Below, piece after piece: positions 49,079-57,856 of a stretch of 64,000 nucleotides of DNA. The notes beneath the pieces are model-generated. The model searched no databases. It worked only from the letters and a program-made list of their open reading frames with translations, and was not told the origin of the DNA. Made by a program: the position numbers and the translations under genes. The stretch is from [Clostridium] symbiosum (GTDB taxonomy: Bacteria; Bacillota; Clostridia; Lachnospirales; Lachnospiraceae): positions 4,644,001-4,708,000 of the forward strand of contig CP143946.1 in NCBI GenBank assembly GCA_036419695.1, in the 5' to 3' direction. Each line of letters starts with the position of its first letter. Position 1 is the stretch's first letter.

Positions 49079-50943
49079 ATCATCTTCTGATTACCGTACT
49101 CAACATGAGTATTACGGCCGGAATTGCTGCAATCGCCGTCATGCTGGTTCGGATTCTCCTGAAAAATGCCCCGAAACTGTTTTCCTATTGCCTGTGGGCC
49201 GTCGTATTTCTGCGCCTCATCTGTCCCTTCAGTTTTGAGAGCGCGGCCAGTTTCATGCCGGTCAACCGTGAATTGATACCGCCGGCGACGGTCACAGATG
49301 GGAATCCACAGATTAACAGCGGACTTACGGCCATTGACTCTACGGTAAACCGGCTGCTTGGACATCCCACGCCTGAATCCGGGGATGCTCCCAATGTGCC
49401 TGACGCAGACAGAGCTATTTTACCTCTGCAGGCTGCTCTTACGGGAGCCGCATATGTCTGGCTCTTTGGCACTGCCGTGATTCTGGTCTATTCGGCAGCC
49501 GCCTATATCCGCCTGAAACGCAGGATCTACGATGCAACCCTTTTATATGACAATATCTTTGAAACGGATAAGATATCCACTGCCTTTGTGCTTGGATTAA
49601 TCCACCCCAGAATCTACGTCCCCTCGGAACTTAGGCAGGAACAGTTGGACTGTGTCCTGGCGCATGAGCGGGTGCATATCAGGCGGCGGGATTACGTGTT
49701 TAAGTTTCTTGCCTTTCTGGCACTCACCGTCCACTGGTTTAACCCTCTCGTATGGGTCAGTTACCGGCTCATGTCAGAAGATATGGAAATGTCATGTGAC
49801 GAGGCTGTCCTGCGCACGGCGGACAGCGATATCCGCCGGATCTACTCCACTTCACTCGTCAGCCTGTACGCCCGTAAGCGGGAACTTTTAAGTCCTCTTG
49901 CCTTTGGAGGCGGCAGTATCCGCTATATGAAAGAGAGGATAAAGAACGTGTTAAATTTTAAAAAGACATCCCGTATGGCTGCCGCAGCCTATACCCTGGC
50001 GGCAGCGCTCTTTACCGCAGGCTTTGTCACAAGCCCGGTCAGCGCTGCGCTGCCCCCGGCTCCCGGTAATCCGTCTGGTAACATTTTTCTCGAAAACCAG
50101 GCCCGAAATCCGGGAACCGCCGACAACACCGCACTTCCATTAGAAAAACTGAAACCTGGAGAACATGTGAAACAGGCATCTTCTAACTACAATAGCCGCA
50201 CGGACAGCCTGATAGAAAATTTCAGGCAGTATGCCTCCTACGGCGTGACCTATGACCCGGAGCAGGACGCCGTTTACTATAATGGCCGGAGGGTAAAGCT
50301 TTTCGTATCATTCCAGGATCATGGAAATGAAAAGAATTCCTATTCCTTTGATTTATGCTACCACGATCGCGGCACCGACAGCATGCTTTATCTCGAAGCC
50401 GTCCGGGACCAGAACGGCAATCTTACAGGAATAAGGGAACTGGATAAAACAATTGCAGATGAACTGCTGGACAATATGGAGGACATCACCCCCGGATGGG
50501 ACAAAAAGAGATGGGACAAAAAGGGATGGGAGAAAGAAGATACGGGTTACCCGGGACGCCCCGGTAAAGGAATTCCCTATATTACAATGGACGGCACGCA
50601 AATATTTGACGCGGCCGGAATCAGAGGAAGCGATATAAAAAAAGACAGCGTTGGTGAAAATGTCAAAAACTGGATACAACAGTGTGATAAAAACCAGGGC
50701 GCCTATCTGATGAAGGTTCCGTCATCGCACGGTAACACCGTCTATGTCTATTATAACGGAGGAGGACGCTATCCCTGGAGCATGGAAATGGACGACGGGG
50801 ACAGCCGGAAAATCACTGTCAATATGTACAGCGAGAGCGATCTGGTGACAAAGGACGGCTATTTTCTGATGCGCCTTACTACTACGGAGGACGATTCGGA
50901 AATCAGTCTGTATCTGGACGGAATTGAGATAGAATTCCGTTAG
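49075..50943 (+). CDS. BlaR1-like M56 family membrane metallopeptidase with an atypical sensor domain
   Basis: A 622-residue protein. The N-terminal M56 membrane protease region (about 1-320) has about four hydrophobic helices and the zinc motif HERVH (an HExxH) near residue 197, with the downstream EDMEMSCDEAVL. A fifth helix (about 300-325) leads to an outer domain of some 290 residues. That domain shows no SxxK/SxN penicillin-binding motifs of BlaR1 or MecR1 and contains a short tandem WDKKRWDKKGWEKE segment. It pairs with the BlaI-type repressor, so it probably cleaves the repressor on sensing something other than a beta-lactam. Confidence 0.85.
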   Translation: MNHLLITVLNMSITAGIAAIAVMLVRILLKNAPKLFSYCLWAVVFLRLICPFSFESAASFMPVNRELIPPATVTDGNPQINSGLTAIDSTVNRLLGHPTPESGDAPNVPDADRAILPLQAALTGAAYVWLFGTAVILVYSAAAYIRLKRRIYDATLLYDNIFETDKISTAFVLGLIHPRIYVPSELRQEQLDCVLAHERVHIRRRDYVFKFLAFLALTVHWFNPLVWVSYRLMSEDMEMSCDEAVLRTADSDIRRIYSTSLVSLYARKRELLSPLAFGGGSIRYMKERIKNVLNFKKTSRMAAAAYTLAAALFTAGFVTSPVSAALPPAPGNPSGNIFLENQARNPGTADNTALPLEKLKPGEHVKQASSNYNSRTDSLIENFRQYASYGVTYDPEQDAVYYNGRRVKLFVSFQDHGNEKNSYSFDLCYHDRGTDSMLYLEAVRDQNGNLTGIRELDKTIADELLDNMEDITPGWDKKRWDKKGWEKEDTGYPGRPGKGIPYITMDGTQIFDAAGIRGSDIKKDSVGENVKNWIQQCDKNQGAYLMKVPSSHGNTVYVYYNGGGRYPWSMEMDDGDSRKITVNMYSESDLVTKDGYFLMRLTTTEDDSEISLYLDGIEIEFR

Positions 50944-51021
50944 AATACTGCCTGAAGGAACGGAACAGAATTCAGGAAAGCAGCGGAGAAGAAATAGAAA
51001 TAATTCACTCGGTTCTAACGC

Positions 51022-51062
51022 CTAAAAAGCCCCGCTGAAGATTTGATTCTCAATGGGGCTTT
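51022..51062 (-). terminator. Terminator of the small membrane protein gene
   Basis: AGCCCC (51028-51033) pairs with GGGGCT (51055-51060). On the minus strand the hairpin is followed by TTTTTAGG. It may also end the M56 transcript. Confidence 0.65.
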
Positions 51063-51085
51063 GCTACTCATTCATCTAAAAAAAA

Positions 51086-51280
51086 TTACTCTCCTCGGTT
51101 TTTTAATATTTTAATAAGGCTCGCTATTAATATATAAGAAGCAAAAAGAGTTACAATGGCAAAGAGCCCCAAATAAGGGCCATTCAAATCACATGTTATC
51201 GCAGTTCTTACACCAGTAATGGTTATTACAGCCGCAAAAAAAAGCCAAATCACAAGAGACGAAAGAAATTTTTTATTCAT
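51086..51280 (-). CDS. Small two-helix membrane protein
   Basis: A 64-residue protein with two hydrophobic segments (about residues 7-26 and 38-57) joined by a short polar loop with one cysteine, and a basic C-terminus. GAGGAGG lies 5 bases before the ATG and a terminator follows, so expression is likely. No family was recognised. It is convergent with the M56 gene and sits beside palindromic locus 2. Confidence 0.7.
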   Translation of the reverse strand: MNKKFLSSLVIWLFFAAVITITGVRTAITCDLNGPYLGLFAIVTLFASYILIASLIKILKNRGE

Positions 51281-51384
51281 AAAAACCTCCTCAATGACTT
51301 CCGGTTAGCGTATTTTTCTCTGCTACATAAGCTTTTACCACATCCTCTTTATTTTATTCCGCTTACCTTTTCTTTTTTAAATAA

Positions 51385-52200
51385 GGATTTAATTGAGGAA
51401 TGAGAACGCCGCCGGGACGGTCGGGGGGCGGGATGGTGAGAGGGAGGTTGTGAGTCTTCAGTCCCGGCTTGCAGGTTGTCGCGGGTGGGGAATCCGGGCA
51501 GAAAAAGTTCCTTCGGGAAACGCTTGCGCTCTTCGGAGTACATAACGGACACTAACCTCGTGAAAAACCTCGGTAAGTGCCGATGGACTCCAGGTTCCCT
51601 GCGGAATCTTTTTCTCCCTTCTTCCCCACAGGAAGGTTATGGCCCGGGACTGAAGACGCCGAGGTTTTCTCCATCCCGAATCCGGGCCTGCGGCCGCTGA
51701 TCTGTTCTTATTCCTTCAAAGGGGGAGGAGGATCGTCGCAACCACTATGTTCCTCCGAATGCTTTAAAATATCTGCTATCCGGTCTCTGACTGGTTTGGT
51801 GAGATACCGTCAGACCGTAAAAGTATCGCAGCTTCGTAGTGGCCGCGACAGGGTCCTCCCCATTTAAGGTTAGAGACAATCAGCGTCCGGAGCGGACCAT
51901 GTCCGGTGCCGCGAAAACCTCCGCCTGAGTCTTTTGTCCCCGGCGATAACCTGACGGGGGAAGGAGGCGGAATCAATTGTGCAGGGGATATGGGAGTCCG
52001 CCGGTGCCTGGCGAGGTCTTTTCGAGCCTGGCACCGCTGCGCACTCCAAAAAGCGCGAGCGGTCCCCGTAACAATTCATTCCGGCCGGATTCCCCCCCTC
52101 ACGACAACCTCCAATAGGGGACAAAAGACTCAGCCAGCCCACTCACCACACCGGACATGGTCCGTTCCGGACGCGTCCTCCTCACCTCAGTTAAATCCCC
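51385..52200. repeat. Large palindromic non-coding repeat, locus 2
   Basis: Same layout as 5698-6665. Outer ends are GGATTTAATTGAG (51385-51397) and CTCAGTTAAATCC (52186-52198), inward ends GCAACCACTATG and CGTAGTGGCCGCGAC. Left unit: GAGTCTTCAGTCCCG (51452-51466) pairs with CGGGACTGAAGAC (51645-51657). Right unit: GAGTCTTTTGTCCCC (51927-51941) pairs with GGGGACAAAAGACTC (52117-52131), with an outer stem TCCGGAGCGGACCATGTCCG (near 51889-51909) to CGGACATGGTCCGTTCCGGA (near 52151-52171). The paired boxes differ between units but remain complementary. No credible coding sequence. Confidence 0.9.
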
Positions 52201-52221
52201 ACATCTGTATAACAGCCGATT

Positions 52222-53091
52222 TTATTTAACCGCCAGCATCTCAATATATCCCCTGCTGCCGATCGGTTCCAGCTGGATTCTGGGATTTTCTTCATCCCAC
52301 GCATATCCGGTCATAGAGAGATTATATCTTCTGATTGCCTCCTTGACCTCATCGATGGCCACGCAGTAGTCTTCCTCTGCAAACGGTTCGCCCTGGAACA
52401 TCATATACTTTGCCGCGGGCAGATCAAGTACCTCAAACCCCTCCGGAACGATGCCATCATAATCGTAAGACACTTCCACACCCTGTACATACTCCGAAGT
52501 TCCCGGCTTTATAAACCGATGCGGCAGCCACATGCAGACAGGCTCTCCGCTGATGGATTTGATACTCTGGAGCAGCCCCCAGACATCACAGCCAACCTCC
52601 TCACAGTAGGCAAAATAATCATTTGCCTTGACGCCCCTCTTAATGATGACCTTACGGGCCGGTTTCTCAATTACCTGGATGAATACGTTTTTTAAGTTTT
52701 CCATATCCGTTCTCCTTTCAATATTCCTGAACTTCACACCATATGGAGTGAAGAGATACAAAGGAACCGGATTTAATGCATATTCCCGCGGATTGCAGCC
52801 GAACTCCCGCAGAAATGCCCTCTGGTACCCGTCCACGCTGCCAAATCCCATCTCAAAAGCCACATCTGCAATCCGGCATGAGTCATCCCGGAGCTTCAGC
52901 GCCGACCTCGACAGACGCATCCTGCGGATGTAATCGGCCGGTGTGATTCCAACCTGCTGTGTAAACAGGCGGTAGGAATACCACGGCGAAAACAGGGAAA
53001 CACGGGATAACTCCGCCAATGTGATATTTTCCGTCAGATGCTCCCCGATATAATCCTGCATTCTCTGGACCGCTTCAATCTGTTCCTGCAT
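52222..53091 (-). CDS. AraC family regulator with GyrI-like effector domain
   Basis: A 289-residue regulator. Two N-terminal AraC helix-turn-helix motifs (about 5-105) include TLAELSRVSLFSPWYSYRLF and IADVAFEMGFGSVDGYQRAF. The C-terminal GyrI-like small-molecule domain (about 125-289) includes WGLLQSIKSISGEPVCMWLP and YMMFQGEPFAEEDY. The ATG at 53091 has AGGAGG 8 bases upstream and is preferred over the GTG three codons earlier. This AraC-GyrI layout is found in multidrug-type regulators. Its target is not evident here. Confidence 0.9.
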   Translation of the reverse strand: MQEQIEAVQRMQDYIGEHLTENITLAELSRVSLFSPWYSYRLFTQQVGITPADYIRRMRLSRSALKLRDDSCRIADVAFEMGFGSVDGYQRAFLREFGCNPREYALNPVPLYLFTPYGVKFRNIERRTDMENLKNVFIQVIEKPARKVIIKRGVKANDYFAYCEEVGCDVWGLLQSIKSISGEPVCMWLPHRFIKPGTSEYVQGVEVSYDYDGIVPEGFEVLDLPAAKYMMFQGEPFAEEDYCVAIDEVKEAIRRYNLSMTGYAWDEENPRIQLEPIGSRGYIEMLAVK

Positions 53092-53164
53092 GTCTCTCAC
53101 CTCCTTACCTGTGCATTATAGAATATATGAAAGGAAAGCTCTCGACCTTTTTTGCACAGGCCGC

Positions 53165-54346
53165 TTAATCCGTTTCATTAAGAGAACAGTTAAAATACTC
53201 CGCTGTAAATGTCACGTACATCGCCATACAAATCGGCAGGCTGTCTTCATCAATATCAAACAGTCCATGATGATGAGGCGCCGTTGTCTTTTTCTCTTCA
53301 TTGCCGGAACCTATATTCATATAAGTTACCGGAGCAATATCCAGGAACGCCCCAAAATCCTCAGCCCCCATATTTTCATCCTGAAGCATTACAGCTTCAT
53401 CCGGAAGAAATGTCCGTGCCGCCTTCCGGGCGATGGCGGTCAGCTTTTCGTCATTGTACACCGCTCTTGCCGTACATTGGAACTCCACTTCCGCCGTGCA
53501 GCGGTACGCCTCCGCCACACACTTGGCCATTCTCCTGATGATCTCCCGGTTTTCGTATCTGCGTTCCTCACGCAGCACCCTCACGCTTCCCTCCAGATAG
53601 GCATTTTCCGGTAAAATATTAAAAGCGGTTCCCGAGTTCAGGACACCTATCGTAATGACCGTCGGTTCAAGCGGGCTGCTCTCCCTGGATACCAGCGTCT
53701 GCAGGGTATGGGCCAGCTCGGCACCGGCCAGAAGGGCGTCCGCTCCCTTTTGCGGCGTGGAACCGTGGCAGCCTTTTCCAGTAATCCGTATTACGAACCT
53801 GTCGTTAGCCGAAGACATATAGCCCTCCCGAATCGACACCTGCCCGATGGGAATCGAGCTCATTACATGAAGGGCAAAAAAAGCCTGAACATCATTTACA
53901 GCCCCGCTCTTCACTACAGATGCAGCGCCCTCACCACATTCTTCCCCCGGCTGGAATACGCATTTTACACATCCCGGGATTCTTTCCCGCCTCTCATACA
54001 AATATCTGGCTGCAGCCAAAAGTGAAGCCGTATGGCCATCGTGTCCGCAGGCGTGCATCAGTCCGGGATTACATGATTTATAGCTATTCTCATTCAATTC
54101 ATCCATCTCAAGAGCGTCAATATCTCCCCTTAAGCCTAATACCGGTTTCTCCGCCCTTCCTATGATAACGGCTGCCGTCCCTGTTTCACCGGCCGGAATC
54201 CATGGGATTCCCCATTCATCCAGCCGCTTTCTGATATAGGCTGCCGTCTCAAACTCCTTCATTCCCGGTTCCGGGTGGCGGTGCAGATGCCTCCTGATCT
54301 CAACCAAAAGTTCCTTATTTTCCACGGCGTCTTCATAAATGCCCAT
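53165..54346 (-). CDS. M20 family metallo-amidohydrolase
   Basis: A 393-residue di-zinc hydrolase of the M20D group (hippurate hydrolase, N-acyl-amino-acid amidohydrolase). HRHPEPGMKEFETA opens the family pattern. Metal or catalytic residues lie in MHACGHDGHTA, QPGEECGEGA and GAEDFGAFL. A lid and dimer domain spans about 180-295. It is encoded at the end of the DUF1028/Opp gene cluster and probably deacylates imported N-acyl amino acids or dipeptides. Confidence 0.9.
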   Translation of the reverse strand: MGIYEDAVENKELLVEIRRHLHRHPEPGMKEFETAAYIRKRLDEWGIPWIPAGETGTAAVIIGRAEKPVLGLRGDIDALEMDELNENSYKSCNPGLMHACGHDGHTASLLAAARYLYERRERIPGCVKCVFQPGEECGEGAASVVKSGAVNDVQAFFALHVMSSIPIGQVSIREGYMSSANDRFVIRITGKGCHGSTPQKGADALLAGAELAHTLQTLVSRESSPLEPTVITIGVLNSGTAFNILPENAYLEGSVRVLREERRYENREIIRRMAKCVAEAYRCTAEVEFQCTARAVYNDEKLTAIARKAARTFLPDEAVMLQDENMGAEDFGAFLDIAPVTYMNIGSGNEEKKTTAPHHHGLFDIDEDSLPICMAMYVTFTAEYFNCSLNETD

Positions 54347-54380
54347 AACACAGTTTCCCCATTTCTTGTCTCATTCTATT

Positions 54381-55049
54381 CTAATCTTTTATTCCCTTCT
54401 TTACCCGCTCCACCCATTCGTCATAGGTGTCGAAGATATGTTGTTTATGCTTTTCATACAGCAGGTTCAGCTCATGTACGGCCTGCGGATGATCATCGAT
54501 ACGAAAATCGATATACGGAAATCCCACAATCTTCTCCACCCGGATAACCGCAGCCATCTTCCCTCTCTTGTCCCCGCCTACGGCATCGGCAGCCAGCATG
54601 GCTTTCATAATCCGATCCGGCAGCGGTTCTTTTTCGCTTTTTAAAAATGCCTCCTCCGCGGCGTACAGCACATCTTTTGATGTAAGCAGGTTTCCGGCAA
54701 TTACATAGCCTTTTCCGCGCAGATGCATCCGAATCGGATCATTTCCCTCCCCGGTAAAGGCCGCCGAATTCCCCCGGCAGTCTACTACGGAAATCTGCCT
54801 GAGATCCTTACCCGGATCTTCTAAAAGCGCCTTATGCAGCGCCTCCTCCGCATCTGCCCCCTTCATAATGCTCCTCATAACACTCTCGTTTAAAAAGGGA
54901 TTTACCCAGCCCTGTGAAGCTATTACGCCGTAGTTTTGCCTGATATATGGCGAAAATGCTCCCAGTCCCGGATAATAGGAAGCCGCAGCTCCGCCGATGC
55001 ATCCCGATGTTTCACATCTGGCTATAATGGAATATGTATTGAAATTCAT
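54381..55049 (-). CDS. DUF1028 domain protein (Ntn-hydrolase-like)
   Basis: A 222-residue protein with the DUF1028 pattern: an N-terminal STYSIIAR-like strand (here FNTYSIIARCE), GLGAFSPYIRQNYGVIASQ, and GKGYVIAGNLLTSKDVL. The fold resembles Ntn hydrolases. The biochemical role is undescribed. GGAGG lies 7 bases before the ATG at 55049; the frame upstream of it overlaps oppF. It lies between the Opp transporter and an M20 hydrolase, a recurrent grouping that suggests work on imported peptides or amides. Confidence 0.8.
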   Translation of the reverse strand: MNFNTYSIIARCETSGCIGGAAASYYPGLGAFSPYIRQNYGVIASQGWVNPFLNESVMRSIMKGADAEEALHKALLEDPGKDLRQISVVDCRGNSAAFTGEGNDPIRMHLRGKGYVIAGNLLTSKDVLYAAEEAFLKSEKEPLPDRIMKAMLAADAVGGDKRGKMAAVIRVEKIVGFPYIDFRIDDHPQAVHELNLLYEKHKQHIFDTYDEWVERVKKGIKD

Positions 55050-55068
55050 TGAATGTCCTCCGACTTTC

Positions 55069-56016
55069 TTATAAGTTATCACAGGCCACAAAATGACCCG
55101 GTTCTTTCTCCTTAAGTTCAGGAACTTTCTTTGCACAGTCCTGTACGGCATAGGGACATCTGGTTCTGAAAACACAGCCGCTGGGCGGGTCTATAGGGCT
55201 TGGAATCTCCCCCTCGATCCCCTTCATCTCCGTCTTTCTGTCGGGATCGGGAATCGGAATCGATGAGGTAAGCGCCTGCGTATAAGGATGCAGCGGCCGA
55301 TCATAGAGAATATCTGCATCCGCAATTTCCATCACGCGGCCCAGATACATAACAATAATTCTCCGGCTGATATACTGTACCGTTGCCAGATTATGTGCAA
55401 TAAAAATCATGGACAGGCCGAACTCTTTTTGCAAATCCATGAGCAGATTTAAAATCTGTGCCTGTATAGAAACATCCAGCGCCGCTACCGGTTCATCCGC
55501 GATAATCAGCTTGGGGTTTAAGATCAACGCTCTGGCGATTCCAATTCTCTGGCGCTGTCCTCCGGAAAACTCATGAGGATAACGTCCCAGCGCATCCGGA
55601 GGAAGGCCGGTAACCGATAAAATCTTATCTATGGCCGGCTGCCACTGCTCTCTTGGAAGACCATGAGTTGAAAGCGGTTCTTCCAGAATTCTTCGAACCG
55701 TCTTCCTGGGATCAAAAGATGCATATGAATCCTGAAAAATCATCTGAAATTCCCGTCTCTTACTACGCAGTTCTTTCTGGCTCAGGGCCGTAAGATCTTC
55801 CCCACAGAAAACCACCTTTCCCCTTGTGGGTTCTATGAGCCTCAGAATCAGGCGGCCCAGTGTTGACTTTCCACAGCCTGATTCCCCGACAATTCCCAGT
55901 GTCTCGCCTTTTTCAAGGGAAAACGATACATCCTCTACTGCTTTCAGGACTGCCTTTTTGCCCTTGACAGGAAATTCCTTTGATAAGTGCTCCACAAGCA
56001 GCAGTTTATTGTCCAT
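55069..56016 (-). CDS. oppF: Oligopeptide/dipeptide ABC transporter ATP-binding protein (OppF/DppF-like)
   Basis: A 315-residue nucleotide-binding subunit. Walker A GESGCGKST, signature FSGGQRQRIGIA, Walker B LIIADEPVAALD, and the C-terminal oligopeptide domain with CVFRTRCPYAVQDC cysteines. Its start overlaps the oppD end by 11 bases. It works with OppD, B and C to import peptides at the cytoplasmic membrane. Confidence 0.92.
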   Translation of the reverse strand: MDNKLLLVEHLSKEFPVKGKKAVLKAVEDVSFSLEKGETLGIVGESGCGKSTLGRLILRLIEPTRGKVVFCGEDLTALSQKELRSKRREFQMIFQDSYASFDPRKTVRRILEEPLSTHGLPREQWQPAIDKILSVTGLPPDALGRYPHEFSGGQRQRIGIARALILNPKLIIADEPVAALDVSIQAQILNLLMDLQKEFGLSMIFIAHNLATVQYISRRIIVMYLGRVMEIADADILYDRPLHPYTQALTSSIPIPDPDRKTEMKGIEGEIPSPIDPPSGCVFRTRCPYAVQDCAKKVPELKEKEPGHFVACDNL

Positions 56017-56986
56017 CGCATTCCCTCCATTTCCAGCAGGCTACCATATGGCCGGGTTCCGCTTCTGAAAGGCACTGTGCCTTATCACAGCCCCCGCAGG
56101 CATATTTACACCGCTCTTTGAACTTGCATCCCTTCGGCGGATTCACCAGTTTCGGCGGCTGTCCAGGTATGGGTTCCAGACGCTCCCTGCTCCCCAGAAT
56201 GGGAAGACATTTGAGGAGACCCCTGGTATATGGATGACATGGTTTCTTAAATAGTGTCTCTACCGGAGCCGATTCCACAATCTCCCCTGCATACATAACA
56301 GCAACCCTGTCACAAACCTCAGCTACTACGCCTAAATCATGGGTAATCAGAAGAATTGTTACGTTCATCTGCGTTCTCAACTCGGCCAGCAGCTTAAGAA
56401 TCTGCGCCTGTATCGTCACATCAAGCGCCGTTGTCGGCTCGTCCGCAATCAAAAGTTCCGGGCTGCACATCAGTGAAGAGGCAATAATACTTCTCTGGCG
56501 CATGCCTCCGGAAAACTGGTAGGGATAATCTTTGGCGCGTTCTCCCGCCGACGGAATTCCCACCTTTGACAGCATTTCCACGGCCTGCCGGAGAGCCGCC
56601 TGTTTCTTCAAATGTTTATGAATCTCCAGTACCTCCCCCACCTGGATTCCCACCTGCATCACGGGATCCAGGGAGGTCATGGGATCCTGAAAAATCATTG
56701 CAATCCGATTGCCTCTGATTTTCTGCATCTGGCGTTCCGTCTTTTCCAGCAATTCTTCTCCGTGAAATGTAACGGTCCCCTTTACCTCTTCATGTTTCTT
56801 CTTACCGATTAGCCCCATTATCGTATTAGCCGTCACGGACTTTCCACAGCCTGATTCCCCCACGAGCGCCAGAATTTCTCCCCTGTTCAGGGTAAAATTA
56901 ACGTTGTTCACCGCATGAACCACGCCCTCCCTGGTATGGAATCTCACGCTGAGTTCTCTGACATCCAGCAGTTTATCTTGTTCCAT
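56006..56986 (-). CDS. oppD: Oligopeptide/dipeptide ABC transporter ATP-binding protein (OppD/DppD-like)
   Basis: A 326-residue nucleotide-binding subunit with Walker A GESGCGKSV, signature FSGGMRQRSIIA, Walker B LLIADEPTTALD, and a cysteine-rich end (CKFKERCKYACGGCDKAQC) typical of the oligo_HPY tail, which may carry an iron-sulfur centre in some homologues. Operon order is oppA, oppB, oppC, oppD, oppF, DUF1028, M20. Confidence 0.92.
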   Translation of the reverse strand: MEQDKLLDVRELSVRFHTREGVVHAVNNVNFTLNRGEILALVGESGCGKSVTANTIMGLIGKKKHEEVKGTVTFHGEELLEKTERQMQKIRGNRIAMIFQDPMTSLDPVMQVGIQVGEVLEIHKHLKKQAALRQAVEMLSKVGIPSAGERAKDYPYQFSGGMRQRSIIASSLMCSPELLIADEPTTALDVTIQAQILKLLAELRTQMNVTILLITHDLGVVAEVCDRVAVMYAGEIVESAPVETLFKKPCHPYTRGLLKCLPILGSRERLEPIPGQPPKLVNPPKGCKFKERCKYACGGCDKAQCLSEAEPGHMVACWKWRECDGQ

Positions 56987-57004
56987 ATGAGTCTCTCCTT
57001 AAAT

Positions 57005-57853
57005 TTAATTCTGAACGTTGCGCAGTCTGGGATCTAAAATATCTCTGAGGCCGTCTCCCAATATATTAAATCCGAGCACCGCCAGGCAGATAAAAACACC
57101 TGGAAATACTGCGGACCACCATGCCAGCTCCAGCCATTCCTTTCCGTTGCTCAACATCACGCCCCATGATGGAATATCCGGCTCCACGCCAATCCCAAGA
57201 AAGCTCAGGGATGCCTCTGCCAGTATCGCAAACGCCAGGGACAGGGTCACTTGCACAATAACCGGCGACAGTATATTGGGAATGATATGCTGGAAAATGA
57301 TCGTCCTGTTTGGCACTCCGATAGAACGTGAAGCTTCAATATACAGGGAACCCCGGATAGACAGAACCGCACCCCTGGCGATTCTCGCAAAAATCGGCGT
57401 GTACACGATGCCGATGGCAATTACAATATTGTTCAGGCTGGCACCCAGAATAGACATAATGAGCAGAGCCAGGAGCACCTCCGGAAATGAAAACATAATA
57501 TCCGTCAAACGCGATAAAAGCGTGTCCAGCACCCCGCCAAAATATCCTGCTGCCACACCCAGAATCAGTCCCAGAACAGTAGCGATTGAGACAGAGACAA
57601 TGGATACCCAGAGAGAAATCCGGCTTCCGTAAATTACCCTTGATAAAATATCGCGGCCCATATTGTCCGTACCCAGCGGGTGGGCTCCTCCCGGCGCCTG
57701 GAGCACTGCTGTTCCGTCCATGAAATATGGGTCATAGGGAGCGATAAGGGGAGCAAATATCGCCAGGAGAATAAAGATAAGCAGAATCGCAGATCCTATT
57801 ACGGCCAGCCGGTTATGTATATAGCGGTTAAAAAAATCCTTCATACCTTCCAT
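57005..57853 (-). CDS. oppC: Oligopeptide/dipeptide ABC transporter permease (OppC/DppC-like)
   Basis: A 282-residue membrane protein with an N-terminal helix and five further helices. The conserved HPLGTDNMGRDILSRVIYG segment and the EAA loop EASRSIGVPNRTIIFQHIIPN contact the ATPases. It lies 3 bases after oppB. Confidence 0.92.
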   Translation of the reverse strand: MEGMKDFFNRYIHNRLAVIGSAILLIFILLAIFAPLIAPYDPYFMDGTAVLQAPGGAHPLGTDNMGRDILSRVIYGSRISLWVSIVSVSIATVLGLILGVAAGYFGGVLDTLLSRLTDIMFSFPEVLLALLIMSILGASLNNIVIAIGIVYTPIFARIARGAVLSIRGSLYIEASRSIGVPNRTIIFQHIIPNILSPVIVQVTLSLAFAILAEASLSFLGIGVEPDIPSWGVMLSNGKEWLELAWWSAVFPGVFICLAVLGFNILGDGLRDILDPRLRNVQN

Positions 57854-57856
57854 CTC

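Noticed and set aside
49075..50943. Beta-lactam resistance sensor BlaR1/MecR1 proper
   Set aside because: No SxxK or other penicillin-binding motifs are visible in the outer domain, and no beta-lactamase or PBP2a gene is nearby.
51349..51552. Open frame inside palindromic locus 2, and similar ones at 5325-5957, 5901-6185 and 6357-6575
   Set aside because: They run across hairpin arms or the antisense of neighbouring genes; composition and lack of start signals indicate chance frames.
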